Part shown: one piece after another, positions 17,549 through 26,812 of the stretch
Position numbering within the stretch: position 1 is the first letter of the stretch
How the letters are laid out: each line of letters starts with the position of its first letter
Source: QQVM01 sp964544885
Lineage (GTDB): Bacteria; Bacteroidota; Bacteroidia; AKYH767-A; 2013-40CM-41-45
NCBI GenBank assembly: GCA_964544885.1
Contig: CAZJDX010000020.1
Location: 3,154-67,153, forward strand
DNA: 64,000 nt
Direction: 5' to 3'
Notes under the pieces: generated by a model
The model's database searches: none
The model's input: only the letters and a program-made list of their open reading frames with translations
Told to the model about the DNA's origin: nothing
Program-made: the position numbers and the translations under genes

Positions 17549-19507
17549 TCACTGTACGCTGATCACTTTGAATTCCGTTCTCCTGTTTTTCGTCCTCCCC
17601 TCATCGCTGGCGTTATCCGCTACAGGCACCGTATCTCCATACCCTTTTGCCTGAAGACGCTGGGAAGAAATACCTTTTTCCGCCAGATAAGACTTTACAG
17701 CGCCTGCACGTTTCTCGGATAAATTCTGGTTGTATGCCGCTGATCCCACATTATCCGTATGCCCGGAGATCTCGATCACCACTTTTGGATTTTTCTGAAG
17801 GAATCCCAAAAGCCTTTCCAGTTCCGCCCGGCTCTCATTTCTCAGGTCATACTTATCAAACTCGAAGAAAATGTTTTTCAGCACCACACTTTCCCCGGCC
17901 TTAATTGGTTTCAGCGGAACATCTTTCAGATACGGATCAACAGAACTTTTTGCATTGCTCAGTTCAAAGTTTTCGCTATGAAAAAGATAAGCGTCCTTAC
18001 TCACATTCAGAGCATAGCTCCTGCCTACCGGAAGGCAAACCAGAAACTCTCCGTTTCCGGAATTGGAAGTGGAACTGACCACCGTTTTATTGGTGCTGAG
18101 ATCAATCAGTTCGAAGGAAGCCGAAAGGGGCTTTTTGGTTTCGGCATCAAAAACCTTTCCCTTCATATAGGATACCGGTTGCGGACGCATATCTTCGGGC
18201 AATTCGAATTGGTACAGATCAAGGCCTCCAAAACCTTCGCTCCTGTCGGACGCGAAATAGGCAATATCACCCGAAGGACTCACCAGCAATGAGTTTTCGT
18301 CCATACTTGTATTGATAGGATAACCCAGGTTCAAGGGCTCAGTCCATTCACCACTTGCCGATCTCTTACTCATAAAAATGTCAAGTCCTCCCAATCCGGG
18401 ATGACCATCAGAAGAAAAATAAAGTGTCTGATCATCCGGATGTATGAATACCGACATTTCATCACCGGAAGTATTGATCTTATCGGAAACAGAAACAGGC
18501 TCACTCCATTCCGACCGGTCGCTGATCCTGCTCACCAGAATATCTCTCTGTGTTCTTCCATCACTGCCTTTTACTGCACGGACAAAATACAATGTTCTTC
18601 CATCGGATGAGAAAGAAGGCTGACTTTCCCAGACTCCGGTATTGATAGGGACTTCAAGGTTTCGTGGAGCATTGAATTTATGGCCTACTTTTCTTGCAAG
18701 AAAGAGATCACAGCTGCCCTTCGTTTTTCTGGCTCCGTAACTTTCCAGCATTTCTTCGCAAGCAGTGAAAAAGAGATATTGTCCGTCCGCGGAAAGCGAA
18801 GGCGCACCTTCATTTCCATTGGTATTGATCTCCTCAAGTGCGGTTGCCGTACTCCATTCTTTTCCGGTCCGGGTACTCACGTAAAAATCTTCCTGCATAT
18901 TGGGACGGGATGGAATCAGTCCTTTACCTCTTCGGGTAAAGAGAAAAGTTTTCCCATCGGCAGTGATGGCCGGAAAATATTCTTCATTGCTTGTATTAAC
19001 CGCAGGTCCCATATTCTCCGGTTTGAATGGAACAGGATTCTTTACTGCCTGCTCCGCAAAGCCTGCATTCGTAATCATCTTTTTCGCACTTGCCGCAAGA
19101 CCCGGATTGAGTTTCTGATAGGTCAGAAATTTTTCGAAATTCAGTTTTGATGCTGAATACTCCCCATTATAAAATTGAGCTTTGGCGAGGGAATAAAAAT
19201 TATTCGGAAAAAAGTCAGGGTCAATACCGATTGCCTTCTTGTAGGCTTCAATCGCAAGGGGAAATTCCTTCCTGTCCGAGAAAATGTTCGCACGAAGCAT
19301 AAAGGCTTCAATAAATCCGGGATCAGCTTCGATGGCTGCAACCAGGAACTCAAGCGCTTTTTCATTTTGTCTTGCATCATACATCTTGAGAGCACTTTCG
19401 AAAGAACGGATCGCTTTAGGAACGGAGCTGGAATAGTTTTCCTGTGCCTGAACAGCAGTTGGAATACAATGCAGACACAGAAGAAGGGAGATGAATATGC
19501 GTAACAT
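17549..19507 (-). CDS. PorE-like OmpA-family protein (TPR, PD40 propeller, regulatory-like and OmpA domains)
   Basis: A 652-residue envelope protein. A signal peptide (about 1-21) is followed by TPR-like repeats (about 30-150), a PD40/WD40-type propeller (about 165-440, repeated motifs such as PSFSSDGRTLYFV and ITADGKTFLFTRRGK), a carboxypeptidase-regulatory-like domain (about 450-530) and a C-terminal OmpA peptidoglycan-binding domain (about 545-650, with FFEFDKYDLR, SGHTDNVGS, LSEKRAGAVKSYL and GRTKNRRTEF). This domain order matches PorE of the type IX secretion machine, but Bacteroidota often have several paralogues, and this one has no clear lipobox. Its role in secretion is inference. 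Confidence 0.8.
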   Translation of the reverse strand: MLRIFISLLLCLHCIPTAVQAQENYSSSVPKAIRSFESALKMYDARQNEKALEFLVAAIEADPGFIEAFMLRANIFSDRKEFPLAIEAYKKAIGIDPDFFPNNFYSLAKAQFYNGEYSASKLNFEKFLTYQKLNPGLAASAKKMITNAGFAEQAVKNPVPFKPENMGPAVNTSNEEYFPAITADGKTFLFTRRGKGLIPSRPNMQEDFYVSTRTGKEWSTATALEEINTNGNEGAPSLSADGQYLFFTACEEMLESYGARKTKGSCDLFLARKVGHKFNAPRNLEVPINTGVWESQPSFSSDGRTLYFVRAVKGSDGRTQRDILVSRISDRSEWSEPVSVSDKINTSGDEMSVFIHPDDQTLYFSSDGHPGLGGLDIFMSKRSASGEWTEPLNLGYPINTSMDENSLLVSPSGDIAYFASDRSEGFGGLDLYQFELPEDMRPQPVSYMKGKVFDAETKKPLSASFELIDLSTNKTVVSSTSNSGNGEFLVCLPVGRSYALNVSKDAYLFHSENFELSNAKSSVDPYLKDVPLKPIKAGESVVLKNIFFEFDKYDLRNESRAELERLLGFLQKNPKVVIEISGHTDNVGSAAYNQNLSEKRAGAVKSYLAEKGISSQRLQAKGYGDTVPVADNASDEGRTKNRRTEFKVISVQ

Positions 19508-19529
19508 GGGATCGAAGATACCTTGCCAA

Positions 19530-19537
19530 CAAATATA
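19530..19537 (-). promoter_or_regulatory. -7 box for the PorE-like gene
   Basis: The minus strand reads TATATTTG, an exact match, 22 bases before the ATG at 19507. No convincing -33 element is seen. Confidence 0.5.
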
Positions 19538-19613
19538 AGGCCAGATGTTCAGGATTAAGGTTAAACAGAAGGAGAAATGAAACGAGTTTTCAACTTAGAT
19601 GAGAAGGACAATC

Positions 19614-20243
19614 TCAGGGAATCTGCATTACTTTATGAGTCTGAAGCGATATCTGCCATCGCGGATGTGTTTTGACAAATTCAATGATGCCGGGTAATAC
19701 CCTGTGTTGAACTGAATATTCCGGTTGAAGGAATAATTTACAGCTCTTACTCACCTTCTCTGCATGTTGTAATGCCCATTCAAAATCGCTTACATTGAAG
19801 ATGATGATTTTCAGTTCGTCTGCTTTCAGAAGTTCAGATGCAAGCGGCGACTTGAACTTCTTCGGCGATACGCATATCCAGTCCCACTCTCCGGAGATAA
19901 CATAGGCACCGGAGGTTTCCAGGAAGAGTTCAAGCTTGTTTTCTTTAAAAAGCCGGGTAATTGGACTCAGGTCATACATGGCCGGTTCACCACCCGTAAT
20001 AACCACCCTGCGTGCGCCGGAATCAAGAACCAGGCTGAGCATTGACTCAGGTGTATGCACAGGATACCTCTTTGCTTCCCACGAATCCTTGACATCGCAC
20101 CAGACACATCCGACATCGCAACCGGCGAGACGGAGAAAATACGCCGCCTTTCCGGTATTATATCCTTCTCCCTGAATCGTGTGATAATGCTCCATCAGGT
20201 GATAAGGAGAACCGTGATTATCAGTATTCCGCTTCGGTTGCAC
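19614..20243 (-). CDS. queE: 7-carboxy-7-deazaguanine synthase (radical SAM)
   Basis: A 209-residue radical-SAM enzyme that makes 7-carboxy-7-deazaguanine from 6-carboxytetrahydropterin, on the route to queuosine. It has the HTIQGEGYNTG start, the iron-sulphur motif Cys42-x3-Cys46-x2-Cys49 (AGCDVGCVWCD), the SAM-binding VVITGGEPAMYD, and LELFLETSGA. The C-terminus LQTHKVMQIP is typical. The start overlaps the end of folD by 23 bp, and the two are probably translated from one transcript. A later ATG (17 codons in) would lie just before the conserved core. Confidence 0.9.
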   Translation of the reverse strand: MQPKRNTDNHGSPYHLMEHYHTIQGEGYNTGKAAYFLRLAGCDVGCVWCDVKDSWEAKRYPVHTPESMLSLVLDSGARRVVITGGEPAMYDLSPITRLFKENKLELFLETSGAYVISGEWDWICVSPKKFKSPLASELLKADELKIIIFNVSDFEWALQHAEKVSKSCKLFLQPEYSVQHRVLPGIIEFVKTHPRWQISLQTHKVMQIP

Positions 20244-21096
20244 GTAAGGTATTTTTTAATAATCCAATAATGGTCATTAATCCGACCCCACCGGGAACCG
20301 GCGTAATATAAGATGCTTTCGGTGCCACCTCATCAAAGGAAACGTCACCAACAATTCTGAATCCGCTTTTGCTTTTCTCAGATTCAACCCGTGTAATTCC
20401 CACGTCAATAATCACAGCGCCATCTTTTACCATATGGGCCCGGACAAATTCCGGTATACCGATAGCTGCAATGATAATATCCGCGTTCAGCATGTGCCTG
20501 GTAAGATCGCGCGTCTTGCTATGACATAAAGTTACCGTACAATTACCCGGATAGGCGTTTCTGGCCAGCAGAATACTCATAGGCATTCCTACAATATTGC
20601 TTCTTCCAAGGATGACACAGTTCTTCCCTGCAGTCTCAATTTTGTAGTGTTCAAGCATAAGTAGAATTCCGTATGGCGTTGCGGGAAGAAAAGACGGAAG
20701 ATTTTGCACCATTCGTCCGAGATTCAAAGGATGAAATCCGTCAACATCCTTAAACGGAGAGATGGTTTCTGTTACCCGCTGCACATTGATATGCGGTGGC
20801 AGCGGCAACTGTACTATGAGACCATCAATTTCTCCATCGTTATTTATCGCAGTGATCCTGCTGATCAGTTCATCTTCTCCAACCGACTCATCAAAACGGA
20901 TCAGGGATGATTTGAAACCAACTTCGGCACAGTTCCTGACTTTGCTCGCCACATAAGTCTCAGAAGCGCCGTTATTTCCCACGAGAATAGCACAAAGATG
21001 GGGCGCCCGCTTTCCCTGCTGCAGTCGCAATTTCACCTGTTCAGCAAGCTGAAGCTTTACCGCTGCCGAAGCAATTTTTCCGTCAAGTAAAATCAT
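20221..21096 (-). CDS. folD: Methylenetetrahydrofolate dehydrogenase / cyclohydrolase
   Basis: A 291-residue bifunctional enzyme that interconverts 5,10-methylene-THF and 10-formyl-THF. Visible motifs are TYVASKVRNCAEVGF (catalytic Lys and Tyr region), DGLIVQLPLPPHI, KDVDGFHPLNLGR, the NADP-binding VILGRSNIVGMPMSILL, and TPVPGGVGLMTIIGLL near the C-terminus. Length is normal for the family. It starts 18 bp after the end of ffh and overlaps queE, so ffh-folD-queE probably form one operon. Confidence 0.95.
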   Translation of the reverse strand: MILLDGKIASAAVKLQLAEQVKLRLQQGKRAPHLCAILVGNNGASETYVASKVRNCAEVGFKSSLIRFDESVGEDELISRITAINNDGEIDGLIVQLPLPPHINVQRVTETISPFKDVDGFHPLNLGRMVQNLPSFLPATPYGILLMLEHYKIETAGKNCVILGRSNIVGMPMSILLARNAYPGNCTVTLCHSKTRDLTRHMLNADIIIAAIGIPEFVRAHMVKDGAVIIDVGITRVESEKSKSGFRIVGDVSFDEVAPKASYITPVPGGVGLMTIIGLLKNTLRATEAEY

Positions 21097-21114
21097 TTCA
21101 CGATCCGGTATTAA

Positions 21115-22449
21115 TCAGCGGCGCATGCCGGGCATATTTCGCATAAGCTTTGCAGCCTGGTCTTTGTTAGACATCATCCGCATCATTTTACGCATCTCAT
21201 CAAATTGTTTCAGCAGTTTATTTACTTCCTGAACACTCGTTCCGCTTCCTCTGGCAATACGCTGACGCCTGCTGCCGCTGATGATGGCGGGATTGGTGCG
21301 TTCATCCATCGTCATGGAGCGGATTATAGCCTCTATGTGTTTAAAAGAATCGTTACTGATGTCAATATCGCGAACCGCTTTTCCCACTCCGGGTATCATA
21401 CCAAGCAAATCCTTCATGTTCCCCATTTTTTTGATCTGCTGTATTTGCTGAAGAAAGTCATCGAAGCCAAACTGGTTCTTCGCTATTTTTTTATTCAGCC
21501 TGGCAGCCTGCTCCTCATCAAACTGTTCCTGAGCTTTCTCAACAAGCGATACAATATCACCCATTCCGAGGATCCGGTCGGCCATTCTGCCGGGATAAAA
21601 AACATCAAGCGCTTCGGGTTTCTCACCGGTACCGATGAATTTAATCGGCTTATTGACAACTGCCTTAATGGATAAGGCGGCACCGCCCCTGGTATCTCCA
21701 TCAAGTTTGGTCAGAACCACACCATCAAAATCAAGTCTGTCATTAAAGGCCTTTGCCGTATTCACCGCATCCTGACCGGTCATCGCATCAACAACGAAGA
21801 GGATCTCATTGGGTTTGATGGCAGACTTAATCGCCGCGATCTCATTCATCATCTCTTCGTCGATGGCAAGACGACCTGCGGTATCAATGATGACTACATT
21901 CTGGTGATTCTCTTTTGCAAAGGCTATTCCTTTCCTGGCTATCTCGACAGGATTTTTATTCTCAGGTTCCGAATAAACAGGAATCTGCAACTGCTCTCCT
22001 AAGACTTTTAGCTGGTCGATAGCGGCGGGACGATAAACGTCGCAGGCAACCAGCAAGGGATGCTTTTGTTTCTTCGACTTCAAGTACAGCGCAAGTTTCC
22101 CGCTCAGGGTGGTCTTTCCGGAACCCTGTAGACCGGACATCAGAATGATCGCGGGATTAGCTCCCAGATTGATATCGGTTTTATCACCGCCCATGAGTTG
22201 TGATAGCTCTTCATGGGCTATCTTGATCATGAGCTGACCGGGAGAAACAGCAGTGAGAACATTTTGTCCCAACGCTCTCTGCTTTACGGTATCCGTAAAC
22301 TGCTTGGCCACCTTGTAATTGACGTCAGCGTCAAGCAGTGCCTTACGCACCTCTTTGAGGGTTTCGGCAACATTGATTTCAGTGATCTTGCCTTCACCTT
22401 TGAGCACTTTAAAGGCGCGTTCAAGTTTATCACTCAGATTTTCAAACAT
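21115..22449 (-). CDS. ffh: Signal recognition particle protein (SRP54 GTPase)
   Basis: A 444-residue GTPase that, with 4.5S RNA, targets nascent membrane proteins to the SecYEG translocon. It has the N domain (about 1-90), a G domain with G1 SGLQGSGKTTLSGKLA, G3 VIIDTAGRLAIDEE and G4 LTKLDGDTRGG, and the C-terminal M domain (about 300-444) ending in a Met-rich stretch (MRKMMRMMSNKDQ ... MRNMPGMRR). Length and order are standard. The 130 bp upstream (22450-22579) hold no gene and no exact -7 box that I can see. Confidence 0.96.
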   Translation of the reverse strand: MFENLSDKLERAFKVLKGEGKITEINVAETLKEVRKALLDADVNYKVAKQFTDTVKQRALGQNVLTAVSPGQLMIKIAHEELSQLMGGDKTDINLGANPAIILMSGLQGSGKTTLSGKLALYLKSKKQKHPLLVACDVYRPAAIDQLKVLGEQLQIPVYSEPENKNPVEIARKGIAFAKENHQNVVIIDTAGRLAIDEEMMNEIAAIKSAIKPNEILFVVDAMTGQDAVNTAKAFNDRLDFDGVVLTKLDGDTRGGAALSIKAVVNKPIKFIGTGEKPEALDVFYPGRMADRILGMGDIVSLVEKAQEQFDEEQAARLNKKIAKNQFGFDDFLQQIQQIKKMGNMKDLLGMIPGVGKAVRDIDISNDSFKHIEAIIRSMTMDERTNPAIISGSRRQRIARGSGTSVQEVNKLLKQFDEMRKMMRMMSNKDQAAKLMRNMPGMRR

Positions 22450-22579
22450 ATCAGGATAAAATTATCGGATTCAACATTTAGGTTATCCTTCTTCCAAAGG
22501 CGGATAACAGGGCAATTTTTACCTGGACACCGCTGGAAAAAAGGAGCTGCAAATTACTAAAACAGACTGAGATCAGTGC

Positions 22580-23341
22580 TTAGAATTCAATTTGTAAACC
22601 GTCATAAGCACATTCGACACCAGGAGGTAACTCTTTGCTGAGATCGGCATGTTTTCCCATTTGGTGACTCAGATGAGTCAGCCAGGCCCTTTCAGGTTTT
22701 AGTTCCGAAATCAGATCCAGGGCTTCACTGAGTGTGAAATGAGAAGGATGCTTTTCTCTCCGGAGAGCATTGAGTACGAGGTAGCGGGATCCCTGAATTT
22801 TTCGCTTTTCCGATTCATCGATGGCATTGGCATCAGTTATATAGGTAAAATCCTTCATCCTGAAACCAAAGACCGGTAAATGCATATGTCTTACTTCAAC
22901 AGGCAGAATATTGATATCACCTATGTTGAATGGCCTGTTTTCTATGGTTTTAAGATTCAGTTTCGGGATTCCGGGATACTTGGCACCGGAGAAAACATAA
23001 AAGAACTCGCGTCTGAGTGCATCCTGAACTCTTTCTGTGGCATAAATATCCATCTCCTTGCCGCTTAGGTAGTTAAAAGCTCTCACATCATCCAGTCCGG
23101 CAATGTGATCCTTGTGTTCATGCGTAAAGAGAACGGCGTCCAGTTTTTTTACCCCTGATCTCAACATCTGTTGCCGGAAATCAGGACCGGCATCTATGAC
23201 AATTTGGGTTGATCCGCCCTGCAACAGAGCGCTGCTCCGGAGACGTTTATCCTTAGCATCAGAAGAGCTGCAAACCAGGCAGTCACAGGCTATCATAGGT
23301 ACGCCCTGTGAGGTACCGGTACCAAGAAAAGTGAAAACCAT
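22580..23341 (-). CDS. PhnP-like metallo-beta-lactamase-fold hydrolase
   Basis: A 253-residue enzyme of the PhnP-like MBL superfamily, usually phosphodiesterases acting on cyclic phosphates or related esters. It has FLGTGTSQGVP, a Cys-rich zinc-site segment (CDCLVC, about 19-24), DAGPDFRQQ, the metal motif THEHKDHIAGLDD, VEVRHMHLPVFGF, and YITDANAI. The substrate is unknown. It begins 20 bp after the end of the small gene 23362-23646 and probably shares its transcript. Confidence 0.82.
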   Translation of the reverse strand: MVFTFLGTGTSQGVPMIACDCLVCSSSDAKDKRLRSSALLQGGSTQIVIDAGPDFRQQMLRSGVKKLDAVLFTHEHKDHIAGLDDVRAFNYLSGKEMDIYATERVQDALRREFFYVFSGAKYPGIPKLNLKTIENRPFNIGDINILPVEVRHMHLPVFGFRMKDFTYITDANAIDESEKRKIQGSRYLVLNALRREKHPSHFTLSEALDLISELKPERAWLTHLSHQMGKHADLSKELPPGVECAYDGLQIEF

Positions 23342-23361
23342 ACATTAAAATATACTGAGAA

Positions 23362-23646
23362 TCAGGAAGCTTCGCTTTTGGCAATTTCCGTTGCCCGTAC
23401 TTCTTGCAGCAGTTTCAGGTATCGTTCATCCATCATTGATACATCAAGATCCAGTTTCTGAATCGCTTCAATAAGAAAACCAACTTTGGTTTCTACAGGT
23501 GAAAATTTATTCAGAACAATAAGTTTGGAGTGTTCGACGATACAACTTCCTGATTTAAAATTTCCTTTTTCCGTCCGAACCTTATAACCTGCAAGAATGA
23601 GGAGTTCTTCTAATTTGTCAAGCGTAGACTGAGTCAGTTTAATCAT
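23362..23646 (-). CDS. Small conserved hypothetical protein
   Basis: A 94-residue soluble protein with no signal peptide. It reads as a small alpha/beta domain (KLEELLILAGYKVRTEKGNF, then SCIVEHSKLIVLNKFSPVETK). Similar short proteins are common in Bacteroidota, but I know of no function. It is first in an operon with the PhnP-like hydrolase. A -7 box lies 7 bases before its ATG. Confidence 0.75.
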   Translation of the reverse strand: MIKLTQSTLDKLEELLILAGYKVRTEKGNFKSGSCIVEHSKLIVLNKFSPVETKVGFLIEAIQKLDLDVSMMDERYLKLLQEVRATEIAKSEAS

Positions 23647-23653
23647 AATTCTG

Positions 23654-23661
23654 CAAATATA
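23654..23661 (-). promoter_or_regulatory. -7 box for the 23362-23646 operon
   Basis: The minus strand reads TATATTTG, an exact match, with 7 bases to the ATG at 23646. Transcription would begin at or very near the start codon. Confidence 0.55.
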
Positions 23662-23764
23662 CTTATTCCTTGCCTTAAAACGGGATATCGATCGTTTTCA
23701 TTCCTGAAAACGAAATAATTTATTTCCTTTGCGCTCCTTTTGTATGTATTGAAAACCCAATATC

Positions 23765-24886
23765 GTGAAAGTTGCTGTATTAAAAGAAACCAAAGAAAAA
23801 GAATGTCGTGTCGCTCTCACACCGGATGTTGTCAAAAGTCTGATCAGGCAAGGTTTTGAATGCATAGTTCAAAAAGAGGCCGGCCTCTTATCTTATTTTG
23901 AAGATGAAAAATATGTCAAAGCCGGAGCGCAGATCCTGGCCGATCCAGCAGAAATTTATTCCCTTGCCGATATTGTCCTGAAGGTTAATGCTCCCACAGC
24001 TGAGGAAATCTCTTTCATGAAGAGAGGGGCCGTCCTGATCTCCTTCATGTACGCTGCAACAAATCCCGATCTTGTTAATGCCTGTGTTAAACAGGGCATA
24101 TCTGCCTTCTCAATGGATGCTATTCCACGCATTTCCAGAGCGCAGAAAATGGACGTTTTGAGTTCACAAGCCAATCTGGCCGGCTACAAAGCGGTAATCA
24201 TAGGCGCTGCCGCACTGGGCAAAATCTTCCCCATGCTGATGACGGCAGCCGGTACCATCAAACCTTCCAAGGTGGTGATTATGGGTGCCGGGGTGGCAGG
24301 TTTACAAGCCATTGCCACCGCGAAAAGACTTGGAGCCATTGTTGAAGTGTCTGACATACGTCCCGAAACAAAAGAACAGGTAGAATCTCTTGGTGGAAAA
24401 TTCATTTCACTGAAGGCGGATGAATCGGTAAAGCTGGAAGGCGGTTACGTTAAAAATGTTTCTGAAGAATTCTTAAAAGCGCAACAGGCACTTGTTGGAA
24501 AACATATTCAGGAAGCCGATCTGGTAATCACCACTGCTCTCATTCCCGGAAAGAAAGCCCCCGTTCTGGTGACTGAAGAAATGGTGAAAAACATGCGGAT
24601 GGGTTCAGTGATTGTTGATATGGCCGTGGAGCAGGGAGGAAACTGCACCTTGAGTGAAAACAACAAAACTGTTACGAAATACGGTGTAACGATCATCGGT
24701 GAATCAAACCTTCCCAGCCTTCTTCCGCTGAATGCAAGCGAACTTTACGCAAAAAACATTTCGGTATTTCTCCTTCACCTTGCTGACAGTAAAGGATTCA
24801 AATGGGACCTCGAAGAAGAGATCACAAAAGGTTCACTCATTGTTCACCAAGGTGTTCATTTAAAGGCAATGCAAACGGCAACGTGA
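23765..24886 (+). CDS. pntAA: Proton-translocating NAD(P) transhydrogenase, subunit alpha part 1 (NAD-binding)
   Basis: A 373-residue soluble NAD(H)-binding subunit (dI). It starts with GTG and shows the AlaDH/PNT N-domain (VAVLKETKEKECRVALTPD), FSMDAIPRISRAQKMDVLSS, the Rossmann glycine loop VVIMGAGVAGLQAIATAKRLGA, the acidic EVSDIRPETKEQVESLGG, and DMAVEQGGNC. As in Rhodospirillum rubrum, the alpha subunit is split, and this part lacks the membrane helices carried by the next gene. It is first of three genes. The 109 bp before pntAB contain a small hairpin (24906-24924). Confidence 0.94.
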   Translation: MKVAVLKETKEKECRVALTPDVVKSLIRQGFECIVQKEAGLLSYFEDEKYVKAGAQILADPAEIYSLADIVLKVNAPTAEEISFMKRGAVLISFMYAATNPDLVNACVKQGISAFSMDAIPRISRAQKMDVLSSQANLAGYKAVIIGAAALGKIFPMLMTAAGTIKPSKVVIMGAGVAGLQAIATAKRLGAIVEVSDIRPETKEQVESLGGKFISLKADESVKLEGGYVKNVSEEFLKAQQALVGKHIQEADLVITTALIPGKKAPVLVTEEMVKNMRMGSVIVDMAVEQGGNCTLSENNKTVTKYGVTIIGESNLPSLLPLNASELYAKNISVFLLHLADSKGFKWDLEEEITKGSLIVHQGVHLKAMQTAT

Positions 24887-24905
24887 AAGCGTGAGAATTA
24901 CAGTG

Positions 24906-24924
24906 GCACAAGCTGAGCCTGTGC
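24906..24924 (+). other. Small hairpin between pntAA and pntAB
   Basis: GCACA and TGTGC pair around a 9-base middle (with inner GC/GC pairing). There is no T-run after it, so it is not an obvious terminator; it may shape processing or stability of the operon mRNA. Confidence 0.3.
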
Positions 24925-24995
24925 AAGCATTTTCTGCCCATGTAGTATGAGAAAATAACCGGGTTAACCGGGATTGAAAGAACAAAACAATTGAT

Positions 24996-25310
24996 ATGCA
25001 AAACCTGATATCATTCATTGGTGAGAATATGTCGATGATATACATCATCATCCTCTCTGTATTTGTTGGTGTGGAAGTAATCAGCAAAGTGCCTTCCGTT
25101 TTGCATACCCCGCTCATGTCCGGTGCCAACGCCATCCACGGAGTGGTAATAATAGGTTCCATCATTGTGATGCTGAATACCGAAGCCGATAATATTCTTT
25201 TGCTAAGCCTGGGTTTCATCGCGGTGGTACTGGGAACTCTGAATGTAGTTGGAGGTTTTGTGGTGACAGACCGTATGCTTGAAATGTTCAAGAAAAAACC
25301 TAAGAAATAA
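24996..25310 (+). CDS. pntAB: NAD(P) transhydrogenase, subunit alpha part 2 (membrane)
   Basis: A 104-residue subunit with three membrane helices. It contains the family core GVEVISKVPSVLHTPLMSGANAIHGVVIIG and the C-terminal NVVGGFVVTDRMLEMFKKK. It forms part of the proton channel (dII) with PntB. It lies 29 bp before pntB. Confidence 0.94.
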   Translation: MQNLISFIGENMSMIYIIILSVFVGVEVISKVPSVLHTPLMSGANAIHGVVIIGSIIVMLNTEADNILLLSLGFIAVVLGTLNVVGGFVVTDRMLEMFKKKPKK

Positions 25311-25339
25311 GAACAGCCGCCCTAAGCCGGGATAGAATC

Positions 25340-26740
25340 ATGACTCAATACATTCTTGAAATAATTTACCTCATTGCCTCGGTCACCTTTGTGGTCGGAT
25401 TGAAAATGCTCAGCGAGCCGCAAAGCGCCAGAAGTGGTAATCTTTGGGCGGCCTTCGGAATGACCCTGGCCATTGCCGGAACGATTTTTCTGTACAATTC
25501 AAAGGATCCGGCGGTTCAGACTTCCAGGGAGACCATCAAGCTGGTCTTTATTTTTGGAGGAATTGCCATCGGAACCGTCATCGGCTGGATGACTGCCAAG
25601 AGAGTAAAAATGACGGCCATGCCTGAACTCGTTTCCTTGTTCAATGGAATGGGAGGCGCCTGCGCTGCCTTAATCTCCTTACTTGAGTTTCATCATAACA
25701 TCGGATACCCTGACAGGATTGGAGTGATCATGGCCGGAATGATTATAGGATCAGTTTCTTTCTCCGGATCCATCATCGCCTTTATGAAGTTAAACGGAAC
25801 TTTAAAAAAATCTCTCAGACTTCCGAATTACAATATCATCAATACGGTGTTGATGCTGGTTACCATTTCCGGAGGTCTTTACCTGACCTTCAGCGGCTCA
25901 GACAGCATGGGTCTGCTGCTGATTGTATTCGCGCTTGCCCTGATCTATGGAATTTCGTTCGTCCTTCCTATAGGAGGCGCTGATATGCCGGTAGTGATCT
26001 CCCTGCTCAATTCATTTACAGGTCTTGCAGCGGCCTTCGGTGGTTTCCTTTATGGCAATCAGGTGATGCTGACAGGGGGAATCCTGGTCGGTTCCGCCGG
26101 AACACTTCTCACTGTTGCCATGTGCAGGGCAATGAACCGGCCTTTGTATAGTGTGATCTTCGGCGCCTTCGGGGAAAGCTCAGCAGTATCTGCCGGTGGA
26201 CCGGCGGGAAGCATCAAGGACATCAGCGTCACGGATACGGCCGTGCTCATGAATTATTCGAAAAAAGTCGTGATCGTTCCAGGCTATGGACTCGCTGTTG
26301 CGCAGGCACAGCACGTAATTCATGAATTGGAAGAACTTCTTGAAAGCCGAGGGGTGGAAGTTAAATATGCCATTCATCCGGTCGCAGGACGAATGCCCGG
26401 TCATATGAATGTACTGCTTGCAGAAAGCAATGTTGACTATTCCAAACTGGTCGAAATGGATGATATCAATCCGGACTTTGTGAATACTGACGTGGTACTG
26501 GTAGTCGGAGCCAATGATGTGGTCAACCCTGCCGCCAAGACTGATCCCTCCTCACCTATTTATGGCATGCCCATCCTTGATGTGGAGAACGCCAAACACA
26601 TTATCGTAAACAAAAGGAGTATGGGTGCGGGTTATGCCGGTATTGACAATAACCTCTTCTACAATCCAAAGAACAGTATGCTCTTCGGAGACGCGAAAGA
26701 TGTTCTCACCAAACTGGTTGCGGAATTAAAAACCATGTAG
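25340..26740 (+). CDS. pntB: NAD(P) transhydrogenase, subunit beta
   Basis: A 466-residue inner-membrane subunit with about nine transmembrane helices (about 1-270; MPELVSLFNGMGGACAALIS, GGADMPVVISLLNSFTGLAAA) followed by the NADP(H)-binding dIII domain (about 290-466; VVIVPGYGLAVAQAQHVIHE, HPVAGRMPGHMNVLLAE, VLVVGANDVVNPAA, KRSMGAGYAGIDN). With PntAA and PntAB it uses the proton gradient to make NADPH from NADH. Length is normal. Confidence 0.96.
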   Translation: MTQYILEIIYLIASVTFVVGLKMLSEPQSARSGNLWAAFGMTLAIAGTIFLYNSKDPAVQTSRETIKLVFIFGGIAIGTVIGWMTAKRVKMTAMPELVSLFNGMGGACAALISLLEFHHNIGYPDRIGVIMAGMIIGSVSFSGSIIAFMKLNGTLKKSLRLPNYNIINTVLMLVTISGGLYLTFSGSDSMGLLLIVFALALIYGISFVLPIGGADMPVVISLLNSFTGLAAAFGGFLYGNQVMLTGGILVGSAGTLLTVAMCRAMNRPLYSVIFGAFGESSAVSAGGPAGSIKDISVTDTAVLMNYSKKVVIVPGYGLAVAQAQHVIHELEELLESRGVEVKYAIHPVAGRMPGHMNVLLAESNVDYSKLVEMDDINPDFVNTDVVLVVGANDVVNPAAKTDPSSPIYGMPILDVENAKHIIVNKRSMGAGYAGIDNNLFYNPKNSMLFGDAKDVLTKLVAELKTM

Positions 26741-26812
26741 AAGGTCCTTTCTGAATTATTATCATTCATTTTGAAAATTGACTAACTTCGCGGCAAATTA
26801 TACTGATAAATC

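Noticed and set aside
19549..19565. A GTTAA-like site before the PorE-like gene, as a third member of the repeat module
   Set aside because: Only one GTTAA is present with no second copy at a 10-11 bp step.
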